This document shows, piece after piece, positions 38,455 through 49,750 of a stretch of 64,000 nt of DNA. The stretch's first letter is position 1, and each line of letters starts with the position of its first letter. The stretch comes from Cavia porcellus (lineage: Eukaryota > Chordata > Mammalia > Rodentia > Caviidae), in NCBI RefSeq assembly GCF_034190915.1, contig NW_026947491.1, positions 25,980,101 through 26,044,100 on the forward strand. Direction: 5' to 3'. A program made the position numbers and the translations under genes. The notes beneath the pieces are model-generated. The model did not search any database. It was not told where the DNA came from and saw only the letters and a list, made by a program, of their open reading frames with translations.

Positions 38455-38745
38455 TGTAAGTCATATTAATTCTTCCTGTCACTGGGACAAAATGCCCAAC
38501 ACCCACAATTTGGATGAGGATATGCTTATTTTCTCGGGAGTTTCTGTGTGTTTGGTCCATGGTTGGCCAGCTCCAAGGCAGAAATGGCATTGTAGAAGGC
38601 CCTGGCAGGGAAAAACTACTCACATCATGGCAACCAGGAAGCAGAGGGAGAAGGAGGGACCTGGGATCAAGAATACACCCTTCCAGGTCACAACTCCAGG
38701 GACCACCTCTTCTTCTGGCACATTCAGGTATATAAGTGTATTTTC
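38455..38745 (+). repeat. Unnamed interspersed repeat, copy 3 of 3
   Basis: It has 'cctgtcactgggacaaaatgcc', 'ggccagctccaaggcagaaatggc' and 'cccttccaggtcacaactcc'. This copy is closest to the one at 14260-14560. See copy 1 for the tentative identity. Confidence 0.5.
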
Positions 38746-38884
38746 AACAGCAGTGTTACCAATTTATAATGAGTTTATCAGAATGTGACTCCACTGTACT
38801 ACAAGAAGCATCTGTACAAATAAAATGAATCATTTCACTCATTATTTTATCATGGGCAGGACACAATTTAACAAGAGTTTACAT

Positions 38885-39500
38885 TAAGGAGGTCTGTGAA
38901 GATGGTGGAACAGTAAGCAGCAGAGTAAACAGCCTTTCTGAGAGAAGCAGTCTAGGTGCTGGAATATAGTATTCTGGAGAAGACAAGAAGGAAAGAAGTG
39001 GGTCCCCTCGACCCAGGAAGAAACTAAAGTGAGAATTGAAGCCCACTGAGAGAATAAAAAAACAGAAAAAGAAAAACTTAAACAGAAGAAGGTGGTAGCT
39101 GGTGGCCCTTTCACTGGAGCTGGAACCACCATGTGATGTTAGAATCCAGAGACACATGGGTACAGTGAAGCTGGTGGAGAGCATGCCTGGAGGCCTTGGC
39201 GAGGAGATGTGGTGGTGAAGGGGAGCAGCAGATCAGAGAACTGCACTGGCTGGTGGTGAGTGTGTGGGACTCAGTTCTCCTGTGGGAGTGGGAAATTAGC
39301 TGGGTGCCATTTTGGAGTTGGAAGGATAATCCTGGAGACAGAACTGCAGGTGGCTGCATCCAGCCACTCCTAGCTTGGAACAGATTGGTGAAAATTTCTT
39401 GGACTGAGTCCCACCCCTCTGCACAGTCCAATAGCCACTGCCGGGGTTTCCCTAAAGCTATCCCTAGCCAACCCCACCCACCTGGCACACACTAACATGA
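38885..39500 (+). mobile_element. Orphan L1 5'UTR-like segment
   Basis: It opens with 'ggaggtctgtgaagatggtggaacag', which resembles the 'gaagatggc' type start of mammalian L1 5'UTRs. About 600 bases of moderately GC-rich, stop-poor sequence follow, then unrelated sequence. No ORF1 follows. It could be a 3'-deleted L1 or another retroelement's leader. Confidence 0.4.
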
Positions 39501-39784
39501 TGAAGACTCCCTGTGGTTAACCAGCTGAGAAGGGAAGAGCCAGCTTGCCCTGGACAGGGTCATTGAATAAAAGGACAAGTTATGAGGTTTATAAACCTCA
39601 CAGAATGCTAATATTTCATAAAACGCTGGTGTTTTATATGCTGGGATGATAAGTAAAGTGGTGTCATCACAAAAAGAGTGGTTTGCTGCTTGAGAATGTT
39701 GGGTCAAGTGGATATTTTAGTAACAGATTCTCTATGCTTTGTGGTTCAGGAGCATAGTTTAGTTACTACAAATTCAAAATATGA

Positions 39785-39990
39785 AATCCAGCAGGACAGA
39801 GTAGCATATGCCTATAATCTAACTACCCAACAGGCTGAAGCAGGAGGATTGCAAGTTCAATGCCAGCTTAAGCAGTTTAGCAAGAATTTGTCTCAAAAAT
39901 TAAGAAGGACTGGGTTTGTAGCTCAGCAGTTAAGGTCTCCTCCAGGGTAAGGCCTTGGGCACAATTCCTAATACCACAAGCATAATATAT
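39785..39990 (+). repeat. B1-ID dimeric SINE
   Basis: The B1 half ('gtagcatatgcctataatctaac', 'aggctgaagcaggaggattgcaagttc') and ID half ('ggactgggtttgtagctcagcagttaag', 'ccttgggcacaattcc') are joined by an A-rich linker. This is the clearest B1-ID dimer in the window. Confidence 0.75.
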
Positions 39991-42900
39991 GACAGAGAGG
40001 GGTAGGTAAGCTTGAGTTACACCCATTTGATACTCTTTGCTTTGATACTAAAATCAATTGGCCAAAAAGGTTAAGACAGAATATTTCAAAATTTCAATTT
40101 ATTTTCTAGATCTCACAGCATTTCAGAGTTACATTTAATATAAGCAAGACTCGCAAAGGATGTGACCTTTAGATATAGAACAAGATTGTGGTATAACCAA
40201 ATTTTCTTTAGCTAAATCTTCCCATAGCTAAATCTTTTTCTTTAAAATTGCTTACCATTTCTAATATGTGAAATACAGTAATTCTACATCAATTTTTCTT
40301 GGAGGCTCACTCAGATCACGACATTATTGATTTTAAAAATATGACGTCTGAAATTTTTAAAACATAAATGAAGACAAAATATATATTCATTATCTTTTTG
40401 AAATGTATATCCTTTGTAAAAATCATCAGTAGAAAGGATGAATGTGCAGATCGGCAGAGAAAATAAAATCAACTTCAAGGACACTAAGTGTCTCAAACGT
40501 GTCAAAATAGCACATTTCCAGAATTTGGAGTTCACCCATTTTGAATCTCCATCATTCCAAGGGTAAATTCTGCACTGTAGTTAAAAAGGTTCAATTAGAA
40601 CATGAGGGTGTTGCTGAAAACATACTTTCTATTTTAAAATGTTAATGTTTTATCAGCACTAGGAAGAGAATACTAACTCTGAAAGATTTGTGTTGCTCAT
40701 TATTATATCAGTGAGTGGTTTGCTGAGGGAATACCACTGGGAACTCATGAAATTTTGCAACAGGAATGAGAAAGATCATTTAAAATACCTTTATTCAGTT
40801 GAGACCCAGGGAGGTGAAAGCCTTTCCAGAGCCTATGCATCTGAGTTCTGGGGTGCAAGGTCCAGCTCCAGGACTCCCATCTTCACCACACTGGCCAGAG
40901 AGTAAGAAACAAAACCAAAAGAAACTGTGATGAACGCTTGTCTTCCGCCGACACTCGGATAGGCACATGAGCATAGCTGTGGTGCCACTTTCCTGTGTGT
41001 GTGTGCTAAGCCAGGGACTCCATGTCTTCCGTGCATCCCTTTTTGCCCATGGTTCTATGCAGTTGTTGTCTGGGCTTTCCAGGAAGAAGAGATAGAACCA
41101 AAGGACACTTGCTTCTCTTCCAGAAGTGGGAACGACCCACATACCTGCAAATCAGTGGACCTGGAAACTGCACTCAGAACAGACCACAGGAAAGACACTA
41201 GCATGGATATTCAGTGTTGCCCATGAGTGCCTCAGAGACACTGAGCACAGGCCCATGGATGCTTGAGAGTGCTGTTGGGAGAAAGCAGAAGTTGAATCAG
41301 ATCCCAAAGTGGGTTGGGATTTAGAAGGTAGAACACAGGGAAAGTACCCACGCAGGACTAGGAACAGTGTGAGTAATGAGAATTACATTCTCATCTGTGA
41401 ACATGCCCCAAACACATGACTGTGCTAGCATTCCTGTTAGGTAGGAGTGTCCTGCATCTGCTGTGAGAGCAATGATGTGTTTGCTATATGTTCTGGCTCA
41501 GTTCTAGGAGGAAACAAACTGAAACCACTCATTTAATGTTTTATTTCTACGTTTGCCTTTATGTCCTTTCTTTCCACAAAGGAATTGAGGCAGCATGTGG
41601 GAAATACAATATATCATAAAGTAAATGACTGGGGGGAAGTGATACACCCAGGAGCGATTGCAGAGCTGGCCAAGAGAAGCTCATTATACCAACTGGTGCA
41701 TCAGGCACACAAACCTGACTGCTGAAGAAATGGGAACCGGAGTTGAATTTCAGGAGCCTTCTGTTCCCATAAAAACACCACCTAATGAAGTGCTGGCTGG
41801 TAGCTTTGACTCCATCTCCAGTCCTATGTTCAATAATTCCCTGACCATTTCATTAATGTGCTTATTATAGTACAAGAATCATTCAGTGACACAGTGTGCT
41901 AAAAGTGTACAGTGTACCTCGTGTGCTGCAGATCTCCAATCATCTGGACATTTTGATACAAGAGTAAAATTTGTGATATATATAGAAATGGATGAACTAC
42001 ACATTCTTAAGTCTACACATACTCATTCCATGAATTTAATTGCACATCTACTTGGTCATTGCCATTAGACAGTGAATAATATTATACTGAGGGGAGTAAA
42101 ATAAAAACCAAAGAAATAATTAAGATAACTTCTTAAATGAACACATGGGAAAATCTCCATCAGGCAAGGTGATGGAGAACATGATGGGGGTAGGTGTTGC
42201 TATGCCAGAAAGATTTCTCATGAAAGCACTTTCAAACATGATTGCACTTGAGCAGAGACAGGAGCAAAGTGATGAAGGAAGCCACAGGATGACCTGGAGA
42301 AGAGGAGGCGTAGAAAGGAAGTGCAACTGGGACATCACAGCAGGAGACCAGTAGGTTAGCCTCTTCCTATATGACGTTTCTCAAGACTAGTTTCAGTGAG
42401 AATTAGATATAAAAGAATTCCAACATCATATAGTGTCCATAATGTATCCAGTCCCAAGTCAAGGCCATTTCATGTTCTTGTTCTTGACAGTCACCTGGGT
42501 AGAGGGACAGGGTGAGGGTCCTCTTACCAAAGAAAAGAGCATGCCTGAGTTGGGTCTGAGAACACTGCCAGACTGAGCCACCGTCTTTTCCAGAGGGAGT
42601 CATGCACCACTGTGGGAAGCGGTCCTCAGGGAAACATGGCAGAACATGACTACGTGTGTCATTTCAGACATTTGCATTCTAAAATCATCTTGTGAAGCCT
42701 CATAGAGATCTCCTAAAATATCCAAACTCTGCTCCAGTCTTGCTGCCTGATGAGCCTTTCAGGATGAACTGGCTGTGGATTAATAGCTTTAGGGTACCTG
42801 ACCTGCAGGGTAGAACCAGGTACCAGATCTCCCTGTCAAAAACGTTGAGTTTGAATTTTAAAGATATTCTGTCTAGCAAAACAACACCAAACAGACAAAC

Positions 42901-43149
42901 AAACGAACAAACTCATAAAGAATCTAAAATCAGGGCATTTCTTGCTACTCCCCAAACTATTTGATTATTCTAGAGAAGATAATTTACATTTTCAATCACA
43001 AGAGCAGAGAATATGCATCCAGAATATTGAAAAATACAATCAAATATCATGAAAAGTGAAAGACAAGGAAAAGCAAACTCCTGAGTTTTGTGTAGTTAGA
43101 AATATGATGTCTGAGGTAGCAGCTCATTTCTGTAGCTTCCTTTTCTTGT
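39991..43149. other. Unrecognised intergenic sequence
   Basis: Mostly AT-rich, with a more GC-rich stretch at about 40800-41240 that holds several short overlapping ORFs on both strands. None carries a domain I recognise, and none looks like an exon with splice sites. Confidence 0.35.
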
Positions 43150-45280
43150 TCTAGTTTTTTGTTTTATTCATACATGTTTACAATTCAAGTAGTTCACAGT
43201 CATCCCGGGGAGTGGATCCATGTGCATATGACAGCTTATTTCTTTTTTTTTTAAGCCTCCTATTCCCTTTTTCATTCTTGTTGATTCTGTTTGTCTTAGC
43301 TCATGCTGTGGTGCACGGTGTTTACTTAGTTGAGATTCTCAGGTTCCTGAGTGCGGCTTGTCTTTATTCTTCTCCCTTTCCTTTCCCCTCCTCTGCCTCC
43401 CTCCCTCATCCTTGTTCCCTTGGCCCTTCCCTACTGCAGTCGATCCACCCCTTTTCCCTTTCTATCCATCTTTTATCATTTTCTTTGTTTGTACTTTCTC
43501 TTGCTCATTTCTTGACTGGGCCTTTAATTTTAGATGATTTAAGGGTTTTTTTTTTTTTTTTGTATATTCTAGATATTAGTTCTCTGGCAGAGGAATAGCT
43601 GGCAATAATTTTTCCCATTCCATAGGTTGTCTCTTCACTCTATTGATTGATTCTTTTGCTGTACAGAAGTTTTTTAGTCTGATACCCCTTTTTTTATTTT
43701 TGATGCTTTTCCTTGTGCAATTGAAGTTCTTTTTAGAAAATCATCTCCTACACTCATATCTTCAAGAAGTTTACCTATTCTTTCTTCCATCAGGTTTAAT
43801 GCTTGTGTTTCAAGGTTTAGATCTTTGATCTATTTTGATTTTAATTGTGTATATGGTGAGAGATAAAGGTCCAGTTTCACCCTTCAGCACACAGATAGTC
43901 AGAGTTCCCAGCAACACTTGTCGAGTAGGCTATCTTCCTTCCAATATATTGGAAGGCCTCTTTGTCAAGGATAAAATAGTTGGATGTGTTTGGCAGGTGT
44001 ATGTATTCTCGATTCTGTTCCACAGATTCATGCATCAGTTTTTGTTCCAGTGCCATGCTGTTTTTATTTTTATTGCTTTGTATCTAGCTCAAAGTCAGCC
44101 ATTGTTCTGCCTCCTGCTTTGTTCCTGTTGCCCTAAATTGCTTTTGCTATTCTAAGTCTCTTTTGGCTTCATATGAAGTTTAGGATAGCTCCCTAGATCT
44201 TTGAAGTATGCTCTTGACATTTTGGTTAAGAAGGCATTGGATCTGTGTAAGAATTTTGAAAATATGGCAATTTTGATAATATTGGTTCTGCCTATCCAGG
44301 AGCAGGGACATCTTTCCATTTTCTGGTATCCACTTCAATTTCCTTCTTAAGAGCACTGTAGTTTTCTTTGTAGAGGTCTTTCATTTCCTTGGTTAGGTTA
44401 ATTACTAGGTATTTTATTTTTCTTGAAACTGCTGTGAATGATATTGTTTTCATAATTTCCTTCTTATTCAAGTCATTGTACACAGGTGCTAATGACTTTT
44501 TTGTATGTTGATATTGTATCCTGATACTTTGATGAAATTAGTTACTAATTCTAGAAGTTTTGTTAGTGAAGTTCTTTGAGTCTTCTATGCACAGTATCAT
44601 GTCATCTGTAAACAATGATAATTTGAGTTCTTCCCTTCTTGTATGTATCCATTTTATTTGTTTCTCCAGCCTAGTTTCTCTGTCTAATTTAATAGAAAAG
44701 ATGATAGTGAACATTCTTCTCTTGCTCCTGACTTTAGGGAGAATGCTTTTAGTTTTTCCTCATTTTTTTCATAAATGCCTTTATCTTATGAAGGTATGGT
44801 CCTTCTATACTTGATTTCTTCTGGAATTTTATTATGAAATGTGTTGAATTTTGTTGAAAGATTTTTCTGCATCTATTAATGTGATTGTGTTTTTTTACCT
44901 TGCTCCAGTTTAAGTGATGGTTTGCATTTACTGACTTATGTATGTTAAACCACTCTTGAATCTCTGAGATGAAACCTACTTGATTATGATGCATCATCTT
45001 TTTGATAATGTACTGCACTCTATTTGATAACATCTTATCAAGGATTTTTGCATCTATGTTCCTTAGGGAGATTGGTCTGTTATCTTTTTTATTTGGGTTT
45101 TTATCTGGTTTTTGGATATGTGATCACTTGGCTTTCTTAAATGAATTTAAGCACTCTATCCTTTTTAATTTCTTTGCAGACTTGAGGAGTATCAGTGACA
45201 TAACCTCTTTAAAAGTTTTGTAGAATTCAGCAGTAAATCTATCAAGTCCAGGACTTTTTCTTAGCTGGTGCAGCCCTTAT

Positions 45281-45295
45281 GGCTGAGTCAATTTC
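45281..45295 (+). repeat. SINE target-site duplication, left copy
   Basis: The 15-base word 'ggctgagtcaatttc' recurs exactly at 45394-45408 on the far side of the ID-type SINE. Confidence 0.92.
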
Positions 45296-45393
45296 TTTTC
45301 TTTATTTAACTTTTTATTGGTACCACAGATCAAACTCACAACCACCTGCTTGCAAGGCAGGTGCTTATACTGCTGAGCTAAATCCCCAGGCCC
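45296..45393 (-). repeat. ID-type SINE, antisense, with TSD
   Basis: The reversed tail ('ttttctttatttaac'), the B-box side ('ggtaccacagatcaaactcac') and the A-box side ('tgctgagctaaatccccaggc') are present in minus orientation. Exact 15-base direct repeats flank it and its body is well preserved, so it is a comparatively young insertion into the old antisense L1. Confidence 0.9.
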
Positions 45394-45408
45394 GGCTGAG
45401 TCAATTTC
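45394..45408 (+). repeat. SINE target-site duplication, right copy
   Basis: Exact copy of 45281-45295. Confidence 0.92.
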
Positions 45409-46632
45409 ATTGTTGGTTATTGGGTTGTTAAGCATATTTATGTCTTCTTGGGTTAGTTTTAGCAGTTTGTATCTAGGAATCTGAATACTTCTTCAAAATC
45501 TGCTAATTTGTAGGAATAAAGTTTTTGAATATAATTTTTAAAAGTATTACTATCTTCTGAATTTTGACAGCATCTATGACAGCGATTTTATCTTTCATTA
45601 CTAATTGCATTCATCTGAGTCTTTCCTCTCTTTCTCTTGGTGAGTCTAGCTAAGGCCTTATCTATTTTATTTATTCTTTCAAAGAACCAGCTTTTAAATT
45701 TGTTGGTTTTTAAAATAGTTTTCATTGTTGTTTGTTTCAACTTCCTTAACTGCTAATCTCAAAATCTTAGTTTCCCTCCTTAATTTTGGTTTGGGGCTGT
45801 TTTTTTTTTCTCAAGTATGTTAAGAAGTATCATAAGTTTATTTATTTGAGCATGCTCTGTTTTCCTGACATAAGCATTGATTGCAATGAATTTTTCTCAT
45901 AGAACTGCTTTCATAGTGTCTCAGAGTTTTTGTTGAACTGTACAGTTATCGTCATTAAAATCCAGAAATTGTTACATTTCTTCCTTGATTTATTCTGTGA
46001 TGCACTGGTTGTTTAGGAATATGTTACTGATTTTCTAGGAGCTTTTTTTTGACTTTCAAAAATTTTCTTCTGTTGGTGATTTCTATTTCTACTACACAAT
46101 GATCTAATAGTATAACTGAGGTGATTTCAGTTATTTTCTATTTATTTAAGCAGGTTTTGTGGACTAGTATGTGATCTATTTTAAGAAAAGTGTCATATGC
46201 TGCTGAAAAGAATGTATGCTCTATTGTAGATGGTGGAATGCTCTGTGTATTATATATATAAAGCTCATATGTTCAAGGGTTGGCTCAGCTCTGATATTTA
46301 TTTGGTTTTTTTGTTTAGTTGATCTATCTCTTTGTTAGAGCAGCTGTTACAATCTCTCATTATGATTTTGTTAGTGTTTATTGGAGCTTTTAATTTTAAC
46401 ACTTTTATTTTATGAAGATAGGTGCTCTAGTATTTGGTGTATATATGTTCATTGGTGTTATCTTTTTGTTATATTATTCCTATAACTCATATGTAGTGAC
46501 TTTCTCTCTATTTCTTCTTATCAGTTTTAGCTTGAAATTTATCATGTATAATATTAGAATTGCTATTACTGCCTTTTCTTTGGGATCCTGGGGCATGAAA
46601 CATTGTTCTCCATTTTAAAATTTTAATCTATG

Positions 46633-48620
46633 AATATTGTTTGGAATAGGTGAAGAATAAGTATTGTGAAAATGGCCATTCTCCCGAAACTATTATACAG
46701 ATTCAATGCAATCCTAATGAAAAGACCATCAACATACCTCATAGATCTAGAGAAATCACTCCTAAAATTCATCTGGAGCCAGAAGAGACCTAGAATAACA
46801 AAGGGAATTCTAAGCAGCAAAGGCAAGGCAGGAGGCATCACAATCACTTGAAATTATACTACAAAGCTACTGTAATAAAATCAACATGGTGATGGAATAA
46901 AAACAGATCTGAAGATCAATGGATACATTAGAAGATACAACCACAACTACCAACACACTCAATTACCTTATATTTGATAAAAGGGCCAAACATGTTCACT
47001 GGAAAAACAACAGTCTCTTTAATAAATGGTGCTAGAAAAACTCTCCATAAGCCAAAAACTAAAACTCAACCCATGCCTATCACCATGTACTAAACTAAAA
47101 TCTAAATGGATCAAACATCTCAATATTAAAACATAAACACTAAATCTATTGGAAGACAAACTGGGTAAAAACCTTGAAGACATAGGGGTAGGTAGAGAAT
47201 TCATGAACAAGAACCAAACTGCACAGGAAATACTTCCCAGAATCAATAACTGGGATCACATCTTATTAAAAAGTTTCTGCATGCCAAAATAAATCTCCAG
47301 CATAGTGAAAAGAAAACCCACAAACTGGGAAAAATCTTAATGAACTGTTCCTCAGATAAAGATTTCTGTCTAAAACATATAAAGAATTTTTAAAAATCAG
47401 ACTCTTGAAATTCAAAGACCCAATCCAAAAACAGGCATCTGAGATGAAACACAGTTATCAGATGAAGAAATACAAAAGGCAAATAAATACATGAAAAAAT
47501 GTTCATCATCATTGATCATTAGAGAAATGTAAATTAAAACAGCACTGGGATTCCATCTCACTCCAGAGAGAATGGCCAGGATCAAGAAAACTACCAACAA
47601 CAAATGCTGGAGAGGCTGTGGGGAAACAGGAACTCTCCTGCACTGTTGGTGGGAGTGTAGACTGGGGCAACCACTGTGAGGTCAGTCTGGAGATTCTTCA
47701 AAAAGCTGGGATTGGATGTCACATTCGATCCAGATACCTCACTTCTAGGCATATTCCCAGAAGAACTGAAAACATCATACCACAGTGATATATGTGTACC
47801 CATGTTTTTTATAGCAGCACAATTTGTAATAGCCAGATCTTGGAAACAACCTAAATGCCCATCAGCTGAGGAATGGATAAAAAAGTTGTGGTATTTTTAT
47901 AAAATGGAGTGCTACTCAGCTATATAGAATGATCACATTGAGATATTTATAAATAAGTGAACACAACTTGAGACCATACTCATAAGAGAAATAAATCAAC
48001 ACACAGGTATAAATGCCATATAGCCTCCCCAGTGTAAGAAATGTTAAGAGTACCGAAGAGTTTATGGCAATCATGATTCCCCATTACATTGCTTTGAAGC
48101 CTTGTTTGTAGTCGTTAGTTGGAATAGTTTTATCCTGGTTTGTTTGATTTTATTATCTGTGATAGTATGAACAGGTATTTTGAAGGAACAGGACATTATA
48201 ATGTCCAGTGCTGATTTAATATCATCTTACTCTGAAGTCTTACCATGCTTTTGTTCTTCTGTTTCCATTGGTTCCATCATATTGTATCTTATTGGATTTT
48301 ATTTTGTGTGACAGTATAAACAAATATTCTATGGGAAATGAGATAATATAGTAGCCATTGTTCCATCTCTGTTATTTGGTTCTGAATACCCTGTAATACT
48401 TTCGTTCTCTTGGATGGCTTTATACTATTTTGTTATGTTTGATACTATTGTATATGAAGTTGTGCTCAACTATTTCAAAGAAAGAGACATTATGGTAGCT
48501 ACTGTTAATTACCAGTTGTCTTGTGGTGAAATACTGTGTTGCTTATGTTGTTATGTTCTGATCTGCTTTGTTATGTCTTTTGTCTTAATCTCTTTAAAAT
48601 AAAAACAATTTTTAAAAACT
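46633..48620 (+). mobile_element. 5'-truncated L1, sense, nested in antisense L1
   Basis: It starts inside ORF2 and proceeds through the ORF2 C-terminus (open piece 47676-47927) into a 3'UTR ending in an A-rich tail at about 48595-48620. It splits the older antisense L1, whose text resumes at 48621. Candidate flanking repeats ('attttaaaattttaa' near 46612 and 'tttttaaaaacttttga' near 48610) are imperfect and A/T-rich, so the target-site duplication is only suggestive. Confidence 0.85.
46660..47927 (+). pseudogene. ORF2: L1 ORF2 C-terminal part, degenerate
   Basis: It opens with '[15 protein letters not shown]' and '[10 protein letters not shown]' (post-RT region). It ends with the C-terminal open piece 47676-47927, in which 'YHSDICVPMF' and 'SWKQPKCPS' match the L1 C-terminus. 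Frameshifts and stops lie between. The endonuclease and RT core are absent because of the 5' truncation. Confidence 0.85.
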
Positions 48621-49750
48621 TTTGAGCCGATCTTTTTCATGGAAATATCTTATTTCTCCATCTGTTTTGAAGGATGTTTGCTGTATAAGTTAATATGAGT
48701 TGCAAGTAATTTGCTCTTATGATTTGAACTATTTTACTCCCAGCTTTCCTGGCCTTTAAGGTTTGTGTTGTGATGACTGCTGTGACTCTAATTGGTTTAC
48801 CTTTATATGTGATTTTTTTTTTTTTGCTATGGATGTTTTTAAAATTTGTGGGGGTTTTTTGTGGATATTTGTTAATTTATAAAGATACACCTTGGTGAGC
48901 TTCTTTTGTCATCATAATTTTTTGGTGTTCTATAAGTATCTCTTACTTGTAATTTAACCTCTTTGCTTATATTTGGAAATTTTTCTTCTATGGTTACTAT
49001 AAGCACATTAGTGAATCCATCTGAACCATCTTGTAGTTTTTCCTCTAACTCCAGTTAGCCTTAGATAGATTTTCTTAGTGTCACTTAGTAGTTTCGGAAC
49101 AACCCTCTCTTGTAACCTTATTTTCTTTTTGGCTTCTTTGAGCCCTTATCATAATTCATTCTTTTATTCTTAATATCACACTCTGTCTTCATATCATTTG
49201 TTTCTACAATTTATGAATTTTATACAGTTTTTATTTCAGGTATTTCTGTCTGATTTTTTTTTTTCAAAAATTCCATACCCTTTTTGAATCTGTCAAATTT
49301 TGAACTGTTTTAGCTCACCTGCTTTCTTACCTATTTCCTAAAAGTCACTGTGGGGATATTGAGTGAAATTGCTCAGAACTTTTGGTTCATCTCCTCTCTG
49401 AACTCACCTATTTTCTTCACACTGTCTAGGAACTTTTCCTAGGTCTCTGTATTAGTTTTCTTCTCCTTTTGTGATCCCTCGCTCTGGCCTGGGAGAGCTG
49501 GATGAACTCAGCGATCTTCTATACTCCTGTTGCTTTTCTTTCCCATTCTTGTATGTATCTGCTCCCTCTTTGCCCCCTCCTTTGTTCTGAGGATTGTGGC
49601 AGATTGAGAGTGAGAACAGTGAGCAGAGTTTGTGGCTTACCTGGAGATTTTTTAGTAGGCTGTTGCTTCTCCATGAATAATTTTCAGCTTTGTCCAGTGC
49701 AAGTATTTACTTCTTCTATTATTTACTTTAAGTGATTTGGACTCTGTCCT
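48621..49750 (-). mobile_element. Old antisense L1, 5' portion
   Basis: This continues the element interrupted at 46620. The plus-strand text ('tttctccatctgttttgaaggat', 'ctttcctggcctttaaggttt', 'acaccttggtgagcttcttttg', 'gaccatcttgtag') follows the antisense of the region upstream of ORF2/ORF1 in old L1M-type elements. No ORF1 frame is intact. The 5' limit near 49750 is approximate. Confidence 0.65.

Larger units (their letters stand above)
43555..46600 (-). pseudogene. ORF2: L1 ORF2 pseudogene (antisense)
   Basis: On the minus strand, the RT region at 44749-45033 carries the conserved start 'SNRVQYIIKKMMHHNQVGF' and then decays. The downstream thumb/C-terminal region at 44292-44483 retains 'KEMKDLYKENYSALKKEI'. 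The endonuclease end lies around 46000-46600. A SINE at 45296 interrupts it between RT motifs. No long frame survives. Confidence 0.8.
43150..46620 (-). mobile_element. Old antisense L1, 3' portion
   Basis: Read on the minus strand from 46620 down, it runs through the ORF2 endonuclease and RT to the C-terminus near 43560. A 3'UTR follows whose polypurine tract is the pyrimidine run at about 43370-43480. The end is T-rich (reversed A-tail) near 43155. Minus-strand open pieces at 44749-45033 and 44292-44483 show ORF2 phrases such as 'HHNQVGFI' and 'INLTKEMKDLYKENY'. The same element continues beyond an inserted L1 at 48621. It is heavily decayed. Confidence 0.85.

Noticed and set aside
46400..48640. 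Twin-priming 5' inversion of one L1
   Set aside because: Antisense L1 text resumes after the sense segment, so a nested insertion explains the layout better.
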